Assembly (NCBI GenBank): GCA_041486955.1
Contig: JBGPML010000004.1
Coordinates: forward strand, 1-31,575
Source: JBGPML01 sp041486955
GTDB taxonomy: Bacteria > Patescibacteriota > UBA1384 > 2-12-FULL-50-11 > DASWYB01
Length of the DNA stretch: 31,575 bases
Direction: 5' to 3'
Under the pieces are notes generated by a model, which had not been told where the DNA came from, did no database searches, and was given only the letters and a program-made list of their open reading frames with translations. The position numbers and the translations under genes were made by a program. Positions 8,099 to 17,024 of this stretch are shown one piece after another; position 1 is the first letter of the stretch, and the number at the start of each line of letters is the position of its first letter.

Positions 8099-8443
8099 AT
8101 GCTTCTCATCAAATGTATTGCGATTGTCTTAGCGGCAGTGGCAATCACTAAAACGTATCTTGATTATCGCAAGCGGCTCGAGCCGTTGTTGATGTTTGTC
8201 TTTTGGACAGTCATATGGATTTCGGCGACAGTCGTGATTGTATTCCCTGGATTAATCTACCAATTGATTGACTACTCCCAAGATCGCTCAGTAACAATTG
8301 GCGCGCTAACGGGGCTGGCATTTATTTTTATGCTCTATATCGTATATCGGGTTTATGCCAAAGTGGCTCGAGTTGAATATCAATTTACCGAATTAGTTCG
8401 CAAAATTACGCTGGCGGAAAAAGATAAAGGTAAGAAAAAATGA
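8099..8443 (+). CDS. DUF2304 family small membrane protein, partner of the GT2
   Basis: 114 aa with hydrophobic helices near residues 3-18, 29-53 and 67-84, and a basic C-terminal tail ending in a Lys run. Length, the helix-loop-helix pattern with a W-rich second helix (FWTVIWISATVVIVFPGL), and placement 14 nt behind a DPM-synthase-like GT2 fit DUF2304 proteins. These are usually found beside such GT2 enzymes and are thought to help anchor or translocate polyprenyl-phosphate sugars; that role is inference. No Shine-Dalgarno is visible; a TATTAT lies 6 nt before the ATG but could be chance in AT-rich sequence. Confidence 0.75.
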   Translation: MLLIKCIAIVLAAVAITKTYLDYRKRLEPLLMFVFWTVIWISATVVIVFPGLIYQLIDYSQDRSVTIGALTGLAFIFMLYIVYRVYAKVARVEYQFTELVRKITLAEKDKGKKK

Positions 8444-8496
8444 CAGTAGCTTATTTCTTTCGGCCGAGATTAATTCACCCCGGTTACTTCAACATG

Positions 8497-8510
8497 GGAC
8501 CACTTGGTCC
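8497..8510 (+). promoter_or_regulatory. Inverted repeat overlapping the ugd promoter (operator candidate)
   Basis: GGACC-ACTT-GGTCC is a perfect 5-bp-arm inverted repeat ending 5 bp before the -10 box, in the -35/spacer region. A bound regulator here could repress, or compensate for the missing -35. It could also be a chance or terminator-remnant hairpin; no T-run follows. Confidence 0.35.
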
Positions 8511-8512
8511 TG

Positions 8513-8521
8513 TGCTATAAT
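8513..8521 (+). promoter_or_regulatory. Extended -10 promoter of ugd, leaderless configuration
   Basis: TGCTATAAT is a consensus extended -10 (TGn + TATAAT at 8516-8521) without a -35 match. It ends 7 nt before the ATG at 8529, so transcription should start at or next to the start codon. No Shine-Dalgarno exists. Confidence 0.6.
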
Positions 8522-8528
8522 ATTTCTC

Positions 8529-9818
8529 ATGAAACTTGCGATTGTCGGTACCGGGTATGTTGGACTTGTAACAGGCGCCTGCCTCGCGGAAACTGGACAC
8601 ACAGTTTACTGTATTGATACGAATAGAGAGAAGATCGACAATCTCAACAAAGGTAAGATGCCGATCTTTGAGCCGGGGCTTGAAGATCTGGTAATTACCA
8701 ACCATAAAAAAGGCCGACTCCATTTTTTATCTAACTTGCCGCAAATTTTGAATGATGTTGGGGTGGTTTTTCTGGCAGTAGGAACGCCTCCTAAAGCTGA
8801 TTACAGTGCGGACCTATCCGCTGTTGTGGCCGTCAGCGAGGAAATCGGCCGAAATCTCTCAAAACCAGTTATTGTTGTAACAAAATCTACTGTGCCAGTT
8901 GGAACCTCGGATCTCGTCAAAGAAACTATTGCTCAAAATCTGAAAAAGAAGATCGCTTTTGAAGTTGCGTCAAATCCAGAGTTTCTAAGAGAAGGCGCCG
9001 CAATCCAAGACTTTCTTGAGCCGGATCGAATCGTGATTGGAGTTTCTTCGAAACGAGCCGAGCGATTATTACGTGAAGTCTACCGATATTTTATTCAAAA
9101 TGAACGCCCTTTTTTGGTTACCACCATTAAAAGTGCCGAAGTTATTAAGTACGCTTCGAACGCTTTCCTGGCCACAAAAATCTCTTTTATAAACGAAATC
9201 GCCAGTTTTTGCGAAGCTTCAGGAGCCGTGATCGACGATGTTGCTAGGGGAATGGGCCATGATTCTCGTATCGGACACAAATACCTTCATGCCGGAATTG
9301 GGTATGGTGGCAGCTGTTTTCCTAAAGATATTAAAGCCCTTATTGCTACCGGAAAATCATACGGTTGTGACTTTAACCTATTAGAGGCCGTTGAGGCCGT
9401 TAACCGTGCCCAACGATTGCGACTTGTTGCTAAGCTGTCTAAACATTACCCAAACTTAAAAGGGAAAAACGTGGCGATTTGGGGCTTAGCCTTCAAGGCG
9501 AAAACGGACGATATACGCGAAGCTCCATCTATTACCATCATCAACGAACTAGAACGTCTTGGAGCAACTATCCGAGCGTTTGATCCAGTGGTGAAACTAG
9601 GAGATTCCACGATTCAATCGGAAGATATGTATAGCTGTTGCGATGGTGCTGACGCACTCCTTATTCTGACTGAGTGGGAGGATTTTCTGTACCCCGATTT
9701 CGAAGAGCTAAAACGCCGCCTTCGTAAGCCAATTGTAATCGATGGACGAAATCTCTACTCTCCTGCGGAAGTAGCCGCCAATGGCTTGCGTTACGAGAGT
9801 ATAGGAAGGCCAAATTGA
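8529..9818 (+). CDS. ugd: UDP-glucose 6-dehydrogenase
   Basis: Oxidises UDP-glucose to UDP-glucuronate with two NAD+ in the cytoplasm. The protein is 429 aa, standard for the family. It starts with the Rossmann motif GTGYVG (7-12), has the middle-domain helix with the conserved Lys/Asn segment (IKSAEVIKYASNAFLATKISF), the catalytic cysteine Cys263 in GYGGSCFPKD, and a C-terminal NAD/UDP domain (IWGLAFKAKTDDIREAPS). The start at 8529 begins the Rossmann strand exactly. The next gene, a UDP-glucuronate epimerase, overlaps its stop by TTGA, so both proteins should be made together and act in series toward UDP-galacturonate. GDP-mannose dehydrogenase is a related alternative, but length and motifs fit Ugd better. 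Confidence 0.95.
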   Translation: MKLAIVGTGYVGLVTGACLAETGHTVYCIDTNREKIDNLNKGKMPIFEPGLEDLVITNHKKGRLHFLSNLPQILNDVGVVFLAVGTPPKADYSADLSAVVAVSEEIGRNLSKPVIVVTKSTVPVGTSDLVKETIAQNLKKKIAFEVASNPEFLREGAAIQDFLEPDRIVIGVSSKRAERLLREVYRYFIQNERPFLVTTIKSAEVIKYASNAFLATKISFINEIASFCEASGAVIDDVARGMGHDSRIGHKYLHAGIGYGGSCFPKDIKALIATGKSYGCDFNLLEAVEAVNRAQRLRLVAKLSKHYPNLKGKNVAIWGLAFKAKTDDIREAPSITIINELERLGATIRAFDPVVKLGDSTIQSEDMYSCCDGADALLILTEWEDFLYPDFEELKRRLRKPIVIDGRNLYSPAEVAANGLRYESIGRPN

Positions 9819-10771
9819 TTCTTATTACAGGAGGGGCAGGTTTCATCGGTAGCCATATGGTTGATCGGCTGGTCAAGAACGGTAAGCGCGTTGTGATATT
9901 CGATGATTTTAACGATTATTATCCGACTCAGTTTAAAGAAAATAATATCGCCCCGCATCGTAACGATCCTAACGTCTCAGTCGTCCGTGGCGACATCACC
10001 GACCAAGCCACGGTCGATAAAGTTTTTGCCGACTATGATATCGTCCAGGTCGTACATTTAGCCGCTCGGGCCGGTGTCCGACCTTCAATTGAAGATCCCA
10101 GGTTGTATGCATCAGTTAATATTACGGGAACCTTAAATATATTAGAGGCAATGCGCAGCTCCGGCTGCCGGGCTTTCTACTTTGCCTCAAGCTCATCTGT
10201 CTATGGTAATCAAAAAAAAGTTCCATTTAAGGAGAGCGATCGAGTCGATATGCCCATATCTCCATATGCCGCCACGAAAAAGACATGTGAATTATTGGCG
10301 TATACGTACCATCATCTCTATGAATTCTCATGTGTGGGATTCCGTTTTTTTACCGTTTATGGCGAACGCGGCCGTCCGGATATGGCACCTTACCTCTTCA
10401 CAGAACGAATTCTAAAAGGCCAACCAATTAAAAAATTTGGAGACGGAACCACCGAGCGAGATTACACGTATGTTGAAGATATTATCAATGGAATTGAATC
10501 GGCAATCGAAAAATCGTTTGACTATGAAATATTTAATCTTGGTAATCATCAAACGGTTTCCCTTAATGAATTGATTGAAACGATCGAGGACGTTGCGAAA
10601 CGAAAAGCGATCATTGAGCAGCATCCGCTTCAGCCAGGTGATGTTGCCGTAACATTTGCCGATACGCACAAAGCGGCTAAATTGCTTGGATATGCGCCGT
10701 CCACCACGATCGAAGACGGTATCGGCCGTTTTGTCCCATGGTTTAGGGCCAATCGTATGGCTCTTAAGTAA
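9815..10771 (+). CDS. UDP-glucuronate 4-epimerase (GAE type), TTG start
   Basis: An extended short-chain dehydrogenase predicted to interconvert UDP-glucuronate and UDP-galacturonate. The protein is 318 aa. It has the NAD-binding motif GGAGFIG (6-12), a SSSSVYG catalytic Ser region, the catalytic pair Tyr151/Lys155 in SPYAATKK, and a VYGERGRPDMA segment characteristic of UDP-uronate epimerases. The start is TTG at 9815, which overlaps the ugd stop (TTGA) with AGGAAGG just upstream; no ATG exists before the glycine motif. Adjacency to ugd supports the UDP-glucuronate substrate. A UDP-glucose 4-epimerase role is less likely, since a separate galE is present at 26463. Confidence 0.9.
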   Translation: MILITGGAGFIGSHMVDRLVKNGKRVVIFDDFNDYYPTQFKENNIAPHRNDPNVSVVRGDITDQATVDKVFADYDIVQVVHLAARAGVRPSIEDPRLYASVNITGTLNILEAMRSSGCRAFYFASSSSVYGNQKKVPFKESDRVDMPISPYAATKKTCELLAYTYHHLYEFSCVGFRFFTVYGERGRPDMAPYLFTERILKGQPIKKFGDGTTERDYTYVEDIINGIESAIEKSFDYEIFNLGNHQTVSLNELIETIEDVAKRKAIIEQHPLQPGDVAVTFADTHKAAKLLGYAPSTTIEDGIGRFVPWFRANRMALK

Positions 10772-10780
10772 CCTACGGTG

Positions 10781-11887
10781 ATGAAGATTTTGGTCATCGC
10801 ACCTTATTTTGACGAACCACACCGATGGATGATTTCCGGACAGAAAACAGCATATGAACTTTCAAGAAACCACCAGGTGATTGTGTTAACCACGGGTCAA
10901 AAGGTCTCAGTCGAGAAAAAAAATAAGAATTTAAAAATTTATCGGATAAAAGATATTTTTTTACGCGATCCAGTTAACTATAGTATTATCCCAGGTCTTT
11001 TGAGCGCAATAAGAAAAATTGTTCAACAAGAAAAGCCGGAGGCGTTCCTCATTAATAAACACATGTTTTTTAGCTCCCTCGCCATCTGGCCGCTCAAGCG
11101 GATGGGGAAGTACGTTGTCGTTCAAACCGACACTTTCCCAGGTATTAATTGGTTCCCGAAAAATAAAGCGGTCGGCATTGTTATGTGGATCTATGCTCGA
11201 CTTATCGGAAATCCAATATTGCGGAAGGCCGATAAAGTCATTCTCCTCCATGAAGGATTGGTTGAAGATGCAAAAAAGTTACGATTGAAATATGAAGTAA
11301 TCCATAATGGCATTAATTTACAAGAATTTGATTCTTATCCGCTACCGAATGATTTGCATAAGAAAAAGGGTGAAATTTGGGTTGGCTATGTCGGACGGCT
11401 CGAATCAGTAAAGGGTTGGTATGACTTAGCGGCAGTAGCTAAGAAATTAGTCCCAACTCATAAAACGCTCCATTTCTTTTTTATTGGGCCGACACTTCAC
11501 GCCGAAGAAAGAATAAAAGAATTTATCCACCCTCAAATACATTTTTTAGGCTTACGTAAAGATGTTCCTGGAATCGACAAACTGCTCGACGTGTTTGTTA
11601 TGCCGTCGCTGTCCGAGGGCCTGTCTAATGCTATTATGGAAGCAATGGCGGCGAAATGCTGTTGTTTGGTTTCGCGGGTAGGTGGTAATATGATCTTGGT
11701 GCAAGATGAAGTCACGGGAAGACTTTTCAAAAAAGGTGATCAAACCGATTTAAAAAATAAATTGCTCGACTTAATCAATGATCTCGAAACATCCAAAAAC
11801 TTGGGAGTAAAGGCAAGAGAACGTATTGAGGCAGAATATGACCTTAGAAAAAATGTCCGGAGAATTGCTGCTATTCTAAACTCATGA
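10781..11887 (+). CDS. Family 4 glycosyltransferase
   Basis: 368 aa GT-B enzyme predicted to add a sugar from a nucleotide donor to a lipid-linked glycan. It begins MKILVIAPYFDEPHRW, has the inter-domain VIHNGINLQEF segment, the donor-domain strand VGYVGRLESVKGW and the E-x7-E motif EGLSNAIMEAMAA. I use the ATG at 10781; a GTG directly before it (10778) is possible. It follows the epimerase by only 9 nt and overlaps the next gene by ATGA, so it sits in the same unit as ugd. Sugar specificity cannot be read from the sequence; UDP-galacturonate or UDP-glucuronate is plausible from context only. Confidence 0.9.
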   Translation: MKILVIAPYFDEPHRWMISGQKTAYELSRNHQVIVLTTGQKVSVEKKNKNLKIYRIKDIFLRDPVNYSIIPGLLSAIRKIVQQEKPEAFLINKHMFFSSLAIWPLKRMGKYVVVQTDTFPGINWFPKNKAVGIVMWIYARLIGNPILRKADKVILLHEGLVEDAKKLRLKYEVIHNGINLQEFDSYPLPNDLHKKKGEIWVGYVGRLESVKGWYDLAAVAKKLVPTHKTLHFFFIGPTLHAEERIKEFIHPQIHFLGLRKDVPGIDKLLDVFVMPSLSEGLSNAIMEAMAAKCCCLVSRVGGNMILVQDEVTGRLFKKGDQTDLKNKLLDLINDLETSKNLGVKARERIEAEYDLRKNVRRIAAILNS

Positions 11888-14034
11888 TAACAAAAATTTC
11901 AAAGCTCATTGTTCAATATAAGAATTCACCGATTTTTGTAATTTTAATCATCAACCTTGGCATTGTTGCCCTATGGGGGGCCAGTGTGGGGCTCCAAAAA
12001 ATTGCGATACCATTTTTTGTTCCAGTATTTGGTACCTTAGCTTTGCTCGCTCCTGGAATCTGTCTCACGCTAATGATTGAACAAATTGCCGAGACAAAAA
12101 ATGAGTTTTTAGTAAACGTGTTATGGGTTGGACTGTTTAGTTGTCTTATTACACCAGCGGGAGTTTTCGCAATAAGTGAAATCTTACTGAAGCAGCCGCC
12201 GGTCACCGATGTGGTTACGCCATTTCTCATTTGGTGGGGAATTAGCCTTGTAATGTTAATCATTGTGAGTTTGATCAAGTACCGTCCGATTTCTCTCAAG
12301 GATTATTTCATCGATGCAAAAACAAGCATGGAGCTGAAATATATCATTCTGGCCTATGTTGCCATACTGACGGTTAATTTTATTGTTTATCCTCTCGTCC
12401 CAGAGGGTGATGTATACGCCTATCTCGTCAATTGGCACAATATAATGATCGACCCGAGGCTCTTAGCCGGTGAATCGCGAAGCCTCTTCCTCGTTTTTGT
12501 CAACGTCTCGTCCCAATTACTCAAACTAGATCCATATTGGATCGCCAAGGTGTTTATTCCGCTCAGTCATATTACTATCATTCTTGCGGTTTATATTTTT
12601 TTACGGAATTTTATTACCGATAGTCGTTATCGAATCTTGCTTTCGCTAAGCCCGCTTTTTTTTCCGGTAGTTTTGGAAGAAATCCTGATTGGGCGCCCGC
12701 AATCGATTTTCTTAATTTCATTTTTGCCCAGCGTTGTCATACTGTCTGAAATATTGTCGGATAAAAAAAATCTTCGTCAAGTTTACTGGCTCATAGCCTT
12801 AGCCGTCGTTGGGGTTGTCGGTCTGAAAATCCATACCTTATTCGCCTTGATCCCGGCAATTGCCTTCATATCGATACTGCTTTTCTTGAAAGAGGAATTT
12901 ACCAAGCGGCCATTTGACTGGTTTATTATTGGATTAGGTTTATTCGTCCTGCTTTACCCGCAATTTCCTAAAGCTCGTGTATTAACTGATTCGCTTCATG
13001 TAGTAGGTTTATTTATCGAATCGTTTCGTCGTGGTCAATTCGATTTATGGTTTATTGACCATTATCGAAACGTAGATGGCGCTGAAGTTGGCTGGCCTGG
13101 CTTTTTATCGATCTTTTACTATGGTTATAACCTCGGACTGGTGTTTCCGATTTTATTTATACTGTTAATTGCCAGAAAAAAAATGGCTACGTTCAAATCT
13201 CTGGCAGTAGAAAAGTATTGGGCCATAATTTTCCTATTTTCCTTCTTCTTTTTCATTGCTGAAATCGGTCCTCGTTTTAAAATCGCTTACCTTCCTGATC
13301 GGGCGTGGTTATTTCTTGCCTTAATCTTTTCATTGCTGCTCCCGCTGATAATAGTGGGACTGAGGAAAAATAGTAATCCACGCTTTATTGTTTTTGTTAC
13401 GATAATAAGCTTTCTCTCTATCGCCGCTGGTACGGGATTAACTTACGCTAAGCAGGGATGGGTGACACCAAACGAAGTAAAGGCGGGCAAATTTATCACC
13501 GCGAATACTCCACAAAACGCAATTTTTCTCACTCAAGGTGGGACTCGCATGATGGTTCGTTATTACACCAATCGTTTTGCGATCCGTCCTGATGATCCCG
13601 CGATATTTCTTACCGGCGAAAAGAGCGAATTAGAAAGTTATTTAAGGATACAAGAGGGGATTTACCAAGAAGCTCAGGCGACGTACCCCGGACAGATTAA
13701 AAGCTTTGATGATAGGCTTAATGGGCTCTATCGCGAAAAGGGTTATCTTAAACTAACTGACGTGGAAAGAGAGGAATTATTGGCATCCTTACTTCTTATC
13801 CATCAAAGAAAGGATAGCCATGTTTCAGATATGGCGCGTCTCAAAGAACTTTATCCGACAATTGGTCGGCCTGTCTATCTTATGTATAACAAAAATAAAT
13901 TTGGTTCGCTTTATGGAGGGAGGAGTTGGTGGCGTTCCAGTAATTTTTACGGAGCAAATGTTGAAAAACTATCGAAAAACTACCCCATTATTTATAACCA
14001 AGACGGCATTCTTATCTGGGAAGTAAGAAAATAA
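11884..14034 (+). CDS. Polytopic membrane protein, probable GT-C type glycosyltransferase
   Basis: 716 aa. About a dozen hydrophobic segments occupy roughly residues 1-510, followed by a soluble C-terminal domain of about 200 residues. The first large loop after a helix carries an acidic site (PEGD, Asp176, then VYAYLVNW), the position where GT-C enzymes keep their catalytic Asp. The soluble tail resembles those of PMT/ArnT-like proteins (FITANTPQNAIFLTQGG). I recognise no named family. A Wzy-like polymerase is an alternative. The start forms an ATGA overlap with the upstream GT4, and its stop overlaps asnB by one base, so it is co-translated with cluster enzymes. The sequence supports a membrane protein firmly, a transferase only moderately. 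Confidence 0.75.
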   Translation: MITKISKLIVQYKNSPIFVILIINLGIVALWGASVGLQKIAIPFFVPVFGTLALLAPGICLTLMIEQIAETKNEFLVNVLWVGLFSCLITPAGVFAISEILLKQPPVTDVVTPFLIWWGISLVMLIIVSLIKYRPISLKDYFIDAKTSMELKYIILAYVAILTVNFIVYPLVPEGDVYAYLVNWHNIMIDPRLLAGESRSLFLVFVNVSSQLLKLDPYWIAKVFIPLSHITIILAVYIFLRNFITDSRYRILLSLSPLFFPVVLEEILIGRPQSIFLISFLPSVVILSEILSDKKNLRQVYWLIALAVVGVVGLKIHTLFALIPAIAFISILLFLKEEFTKRPFDWFIIGLGLFVLLYPQFPKARVLTDSLHVVGLFIESFRRGQFDLWFIDHYRNVDGAEVGWPGFLSIFYYGYNLGLVFPILFILLIARKKMATFKSLAVEKYWAIIFLFSFFFFIAEIGPRFKIAYLPDRAWLFLALIFSLLLPLIIVGLRKNSNPRFIVFVTIISFLSIAAGTGLTYAKQGWVTPNEVKAGKFITANTPQNAIFLTQGGTRMMVRYYTNRFAIRPDDPAIFLTGEKSELESYLRIQEGIYQEAQATYPGQIKSFDDRLNGLYREKGYLKLTDVEREELLASLLLIHQRKDSHVSDMARLKELYPTIGRPVYLMYNKNKFGSLYGGRSWWRSSNFYGANVEKLSKNYPIIYNQDGILIWEVRK

Positions 14035-15923
14035 TGTGTGGTATTGCGGGAAAAGTTTGTTTTAACCACAATACAGTCGAAACATCCGAGTTGAAAAAAA
14101 TGGGCGACGCCATTAAGCATCGCGGTCCTGATGATTCGGGTACGTATGTTTCTCCAAATAAGAAAGTCGGCCTTAGTTTCCGCCGTCTGGCCATTATTGA
14201 CCTTTCGGCTAAAGGCCATCAACCGATGGGGTATAAAGGGCGCTATTGGATTGTATTTAATGGTGAAATTTATAATTTTCAAGAAAAGCGTGACATGCTG
14301 GCAAAAAAAGGTCACTCTTTTCATTCAGCCAGTGACACAGAAGTTATTTTAGCTCTCTATGACATGTATAAGGAAAAATGTCTCGATCATATGCGGGGGA
14401 TGTTCTCCTTAGCAATTTATGACGAGAAAGAACAAGTACTCTTCTGCGCGCGAGATAGAGTTGGTAAGAAACCCTTTAAGTATTACTTAGATGACAATGT
14501 GTTTATTTTTGGGTCTGAACTTAAGGCAATTCTGACTCAAAAAGAGTATAAGAAAGAACCTGATTATGTGGCGATCCACCACTACTTAACGCTGCAATAC
14601 GTTCCTGCCCCGAGGACAGGATTTAAGGACATTAAGAAACTTGAGCCGGGTCATTACATGTCCATTGATTTAAGGAAGAAAAAGATTACACAGAAACGCT
14701 ATTGGCGACTTGATTACTCCCGTAAACTTGATCTTGACCAATCAGAATGGAAACAACGCATTTTAAATAAGCTGGAAGAATCAGTGGCCATGAGAATGAT
14801 TGCCGATGTCCCATTGGGAGCATTTTTATCGGGTGGAATAGATTCCAGCGCCGTAGTAGCGATGATGAGCCGTCATAGCACTAAGCCGATAAAAACCTTC
14901 TCAATTGGGTTTCAAGAGGCAAAATATAGTGAGCTTAAATATGCCAAGATGATTGCCAATGCTTTCAATACCGATCACACCGAGTTTGTCGTCACGCCTG
15001 ACGCGATAGAGGTGCTTCCACTGCTCGTTCGCCATTATGAGGAGCCCTACGCTGACTCGAGTGCTCTGCCAAGCTATTACGTCAGCAAACTCACTCGACA
15101 ACATGTAACAGTAGCATTAAACGGAGACGGAGGCGACGAGAATTTTGCGGGATATTCGCGCTACAGTGTGCAGAAATTCGCTCTAGCCTATGATCGTTTT
15201 CAGGCGGTACATAAAGTAATCGGACAACCGGCCGCTGCCGCATTTTACAAAGTTGTTCGCAATACATTGGCCGAACGTGCTAATCGCTTTGCTCAAACAA
15301 TCGGTAAAAATTATGCCGAACGCTATGTAAACTATATTTGCTACTTCACCAATCCTGCGAAGAAGCATCTGTATACGGTAGCGTTTCAATCCAAAATGGA
15401 ATCGATTAATAGTGAGTTAGTGATCCGCGAGAAGTTTGCCGAAGCTCGAACACCTGATAAGCTCGATCAAACGCTTTATGCCGATTTTGTCAGCTATTTG
15501 CCCGATGACCTACTCGCAAAAATGGATATTGCGACGATGGCAGTCTCTCTCGAAGCTCGCTCCCCTTTCCTTGATCATGAAATGCTTGAACTAACTGCTC
15601 AAATGCCATTTGACTTGAAACTCAAAGGTCGAGATCAGAAAAAATATATTCTTAAAGAAGCGTTACGAGGGATTATCCCAGATGAAGTGATGTTTCGACC
15701 AAAGATGGGCTTTGGTGTGCCGATTGAAAATTGGTTTCGAGGTGGTCTTGACCAATACATTCGGGACATTCTATTATCAGACAGATCTTCAGATCGGGGT
15801 CTCTTTAACCGCGACTCCGTTGAAGAGGTCATCACCGATCACCAAACATCCAAAGTAAATCATGCCAATCAAATTTGGGCACTTTTGACCTTAGAATTGT
15901 GGTTCCGTGAATACTTTAATTAG
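14034..15923 (+). CDS. asnB: Glutamine-dependent asparagine synthase family amidotransferase
   Basis: 629 aa with both domains. The glutaminase domain begins MCGIAGKV (catalytic Cys2 after Met removal) and continues with FNGEIYNF and the SDTEVIL segment. The synthetase domain has the pyrophosphate loop SGGIDSS (266-272) and NGDGGDENFAGYSRY. The canonical reaction is Asp + Gln + ATP to Asn + Glu. AsnB homologues inside polysaccharide clusters are instead often thought to amidate uronic acids, which fits the ugd/epimerase pair upstream; that substrate is inference. The start overlaps the previous stop (TAATG). Cellular asparagine synthesis remains possible. Confidence 0.92.
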   Translation: MCGIAGKVCFNHNTVETSELKKMGDAIKHRGPDDSGTYVSPNKKVGLSFRRLAIIDLSAKGHQPMGYKGRYWIVFNGEIYNFQEKRDMLAKKGHSFHSASDTEVILALYDMYKEKCLDHMRGMFSLAIYDEKEQVLFCARDRVGKKPFKYYLDDNVFIFGSELKAILTQKEYKKEPDYVAIHHYLTLQYVPAPRTGFKDIKKLEPGHYMSIDLRKKKITQKRYWRLDYSRKLDLDQSEWKQRILNKLEESVAMRMIADVPLGAFLSGGIDSSAVVAMMSRHSTKPIKTFSIGFQEAKYSELKYAKMIANAFNTDHTEFVVTPDAIEVLPLLVRHYEEPYADSSALPSYYVSKLTRQHVTVALNGDGGDENFAGYSRYSVQKFALAYDRFQAVHKVIGQPAAAAFYKVVRNTLAERANRFAQTIGKNYAERYVNYICYFTNPAKKHLYTVAFQSKMESINSELVIREKFAEARTPDKLDQTLYADFVSYLPDDLLAKMDIATMAVSLEARSPFLDHEMLELTAQMPFDLKLKGRDQKKYILKEALRGIIPDEVMFRPKMGFGVPIENWFRGGLDQYIRDILLSDRSSDRGLFNRDSVEEVITDHQTSKVNHANQIWALLTLELWFREYFN

Positions 15924-15935
15924 GCGGTAATCATT

Positions 15936-17024
15936 ATGAAAAAAGAGTTTGTAAAATATCTTACATGTCCCGAGTCTAATGAGAAGTTTGAAATCACTGT
16001 TTTTGAGATGGACGGGGACCAGATTGATTCTGGTTTGCTCCTATCAAAATCGAGTTGGTATCCAATAATTAATGGCGTTCCGCGAATTTTAATCAAAGAC
16101 TTAAAAGTTAATACGCTTCAAGTGCACCATGATTTTTATAAAAAATTTGCCAATAAGCTTTCACGAGAAATTAAGCGCGATTGGAAGAAGGCAATTGATT
16201 CGATTCCGGATATGGATAAATTTCTTGCCCATCAAAAGAAGACGGCCGAAAGCTTTTCGTACGAATGGAAGAACATATATAAAGAGAATGAATATGAGAA
16301 AAGCAATTTTTTTCACTTCCTGTCGCCTTACGTAAAAGAAAAGGACTTAAGAGGACGTTTAACACTTGATATTGGTTGCGGCTCGGGTCGATTCACAAAA
16401 TGGGCTGCTCTATCGGGGACTGAGGTTTCGTTTGGGACTGATCTCGGTGAAACAGTTGAAGTTGCTTATGATATGACCAAAGAGAATAAGAATGTTTGTA
16501 TTATTCAGGCAGATATTTACGATATGCCTTTCGAGTCTGTATTTGATTTTGCTTACGCAATTGGCGTGCTTCATCATCTTCCGCAACCAAAACAGGGCTT
16601 CTCTCGATTGCCGAAAGTGTTAAAGCGCGGTGGTAGAATGCTCATTTGGGTCTATAACCGTCGTGGTAACTTCAGGGCGCTTTATCTCTACGAGCCGGCT
16701 CGATCACTTCTGAAAAATTTGCCCAAACCACTTTTATTCAAGCTGTGTTATATCCCTGGCGGGATTGTTCATGGAATCAACTCAATCACTCATGGACTAA
16801 ACGCGATCGGCGCGAAAGGTATGGCGCAAAAAGTACCATTTTCCTACTACGCTAATTTTCCGTTTAATATGAAGCTCAATGATGCCTTCGACGTCCTTGC
16901 CACCCCGAAAAGCAATTACTATTTTCGTGAAGAAGTAGAGCAGTGGTACAAAGACAGTGAATTGAAGCAAATCAGAAGTTTTGAGCACCCCGAAGCCGGC
17001 ATCACCTGTACTGGAGTCCGTTGA
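15936..17024 (+). CDS. Class I SAM methyltransferase with degenerate Trm112-like N-terminus
   Basis: 362 aa. Residues 1-60 look like a Trm112p-type small domain (YLTCPESNEKF, then WYPIINGVPRIL), but only one of the usual zinc cysteines remains (Cys11; the partner position is Ser14), so metal binding is doubtful. Residues about 140-250 are the methyltransferase: motif I DIGCGSG (145-151), an acidic site in GTDLG, and GVLHHLPQP before the fourth strand. The C-terminal third is a cap or acceptor region. It probably methylates a sugar or lipid-linked intermediate using SAM from MetK. A weak AGGCGG ribosome site precedes the ATG. It follows asnB by 12 nt and is joined to the next gene by TGATG. 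Confidence 0.85.
   Translation: MKKEFVKYLTCPESNEKFEITVFEMDGDQIDSGLLLSKSSWYPIINGVPRILIKDLKVNTLQVHHDFYKKFANKLSREIKRDWKKAIDSIPDMDKFLAHQKKTAESFSYEWKNIYKENEYEKSNFFHFLSPYVKEKDLRGRLTLDIGCGSGRFTKWAALSGTEVSFGTDLGETVEVAYDMTKENKNVCIIQADIYDMPFESVFDFAYAIGVLHHLPQPKQGFSRLPKVLKRGGRMLIWVYNRRGNFRALYLYEPARSLLKNLPKPLLFKLCYIPGGIVHGINSITHGLNAIGAKGMAQKVPFSYYANFPFNMKLNDAFDVLATPKSNYYFREEVEQWYKDSELKQIRSFEHPEAGITCTGVR

Noticed and set aside
10412..10822. 136-aa minus-strand open frame across the epimerase end
   Set aside because: It is antisense to the conserved epimerase C-terminus and the GT4 start, has no ribosome site, and its translation looks like random basic sequence.
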